A stretch of 5,766 nt of DNA, taken from NCBI GenBank assembly GCA_028293405.1, contig JAQGOW010000634.1, positions 1 to 5,766 on the forward strand, read 5' to 3'. Below are positions 5,216 through 5,766 of this stretch, piece by piece. The translations under genes and the position numbers were made by a program. The first letter of the stretch is position 1; each line of letters starts with the position of its first letter. The stretch comes from Verrucomicrobiales bacterium. GTDB lineage: Bacteria > Verrucomicrobiota > Verrucomicrobiia > Limisphaerales > Palsa-1400. A model generated the notes under the pieces. It searched no databases, was not told where the DNA came from, and saw nothing but the letters and a program-made list of their open reading frames with translations.

Positions 5216-5766
5216 TTAGCGCCCGACAATTTGGGGCGCTTTGAGAATAGTCTTCAAGACCGGCCCTTTTTCGCGCACTTCCTCTTCTTCATGCCCGCGC
5301 AACCGCGCCGCCAAAATATCAGCGCGTCCTAGATAACCAACGATGCGTCTGTGGTCGCCACGATCAACGACGGGCAAACGTCCTACATCGTATTTGAGCA
5401 TTTTTGCAACAGCGCTGTGCAGCGATTCATCCGGATGCGCGACGATCAGCTCTTTGCGCCCGGCCTCAAACGCTTTGATTTGGAGCCGATCCGTTTGTAA
5501 ATGGCGCATGATGTCGCCGCGGGTGATAATGCCCTCCAGTTCCCCAGTCGCGCTCACGACCAGGACTGCTTGGCGACGGCTAACGGTCGGATCGCCCTTT
5601 GCGATTCGGTCGGACAAATCGCTCAACGAAAGATCGGCAGGAACGGTCGGAATTTCTGTTTCCATGACTTCACCGACGCGCATCAATTCAAACGGATCAA
5701 CACTGTATTCGCGGGCAATATGCTGGCCACGACGCGCGAGTTTCTCGGTCAAAATCGAACGGCGCA
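5216..5766 (-). CDS. Tandem CBS-domain C-terminus, probably of a ClC-type chloride channel (5' end outside window)
   Basis: The frame is open from the window edge to a TAA at 5218-5216 and gives 182 residues. It begins RRSILTEKLARRGQHIAREYSVDPFELMRVGEVM (split here: RRSILTEKLARRGQ, then HIAREYSVDPFELM). The segment TEKLARRG plus the following link to two CBS domains resembles the junction after the membrane part of bacterial ClC chloride channels and H+/Cl- antiporters. CBS 1 spans about fragment residues 29-89 and ends in GIITRGDIMRHL. CBS 2 spans about 104-156, with VGRLPVVD and GYLGRADILAARL. Paired CBS domains usually bind adenine nucleotides and gate the partner domain. A charged tail with EEEE follows. 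A TTG at 5752 could act as a start, but the coding frame continues unbroken past it to the edge, so I treat the gene as truncated by the window. CBS identity is firm; the ClC assignment is inference. Confidence 0.82.
   Translation of the reverse strand, partial: RRSILTEKLARRGQHIAREYSVDPFELMRVGEVMETEIPTVPADLSLSDLSDRIAKGDPTVSRRQAVLVVSATGELEGIITRGDIMRHLQTDRLQIKAFEAGRKELIVAHPDESLHSAVAKMLKYDVGRLPVVDRGDHRRIVGYLGRADILAARLRGHEEEEVREKGPVLKTILKAPQIVGR

Noticed and set aside
1..5766. Mobile element, CRISPR array, prophage, defence or toxin-antitoxin system
   Set aside because: No direct-repeat arrays, terminal inverted repeats, transposase or integrase motifs, or paired small toxin-antitoxin genes were seen; all large genes are housekeeping or common accessory types.

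Overview
The window looks like ordinary chromosomal DNA from a Gram-negative-type environmental bacterium of moderately high GC content. The gene set (bS21, Der, 5-formyl-THF cyclo-ligase, a full-length membrane-anchored RNase Y) and the style of the exported methyltransferase fit the Planctomycetes-Verrucomicrobia-Acidobacteria range. A soil verrucomicrobium is my best guess, but this is inference from protein style and gene order, not a database match.

Layout, left to right. (1) At 2-313 lies the 3' end of a membrane fatty-acid desaturase, cut by the window edge. Two bases later comes rpsU (316-513), which is closed by a clear intrinsic terminator at 552-586. (2) A sigma70-like promoter (about 604-631) follows at once and would start a three-gene plus-strand operon: der (645-2258), a 5-formyltetrahydrofolate cyclo-ligase (2261-2833) and rny (2850-4409). 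Gaps are 2 and 16 bases. The operon joins ribosome assembly, one-carbon metabolism and mRNA decay. (3) The minus strand carries, in its own transcription order, the C-terminal tandem-CBS part of a probable ClC-type chloride channel (5766-5216, cut by the window edge), a possible 22-residue hydrophobic peptide (5209-5141), and an exported class I SAM-dependent methyltransferase (5094-4366). The methyltransferase converges on rny, and the two coding sequences overlap by 44 bases.

All large reading frames are intact. I see no insertion sequence, CRISPR array, tRNA, rRNA, phage gene or defence gene. No convincing new multi-gene system is present. The items most worth a second look are the small membrane peptide, the exported methyltransferase and its overlap with rny, the enlarged Der protein, and the generally weak Shine-Dalgarno signals with a very short predicted leader on der.
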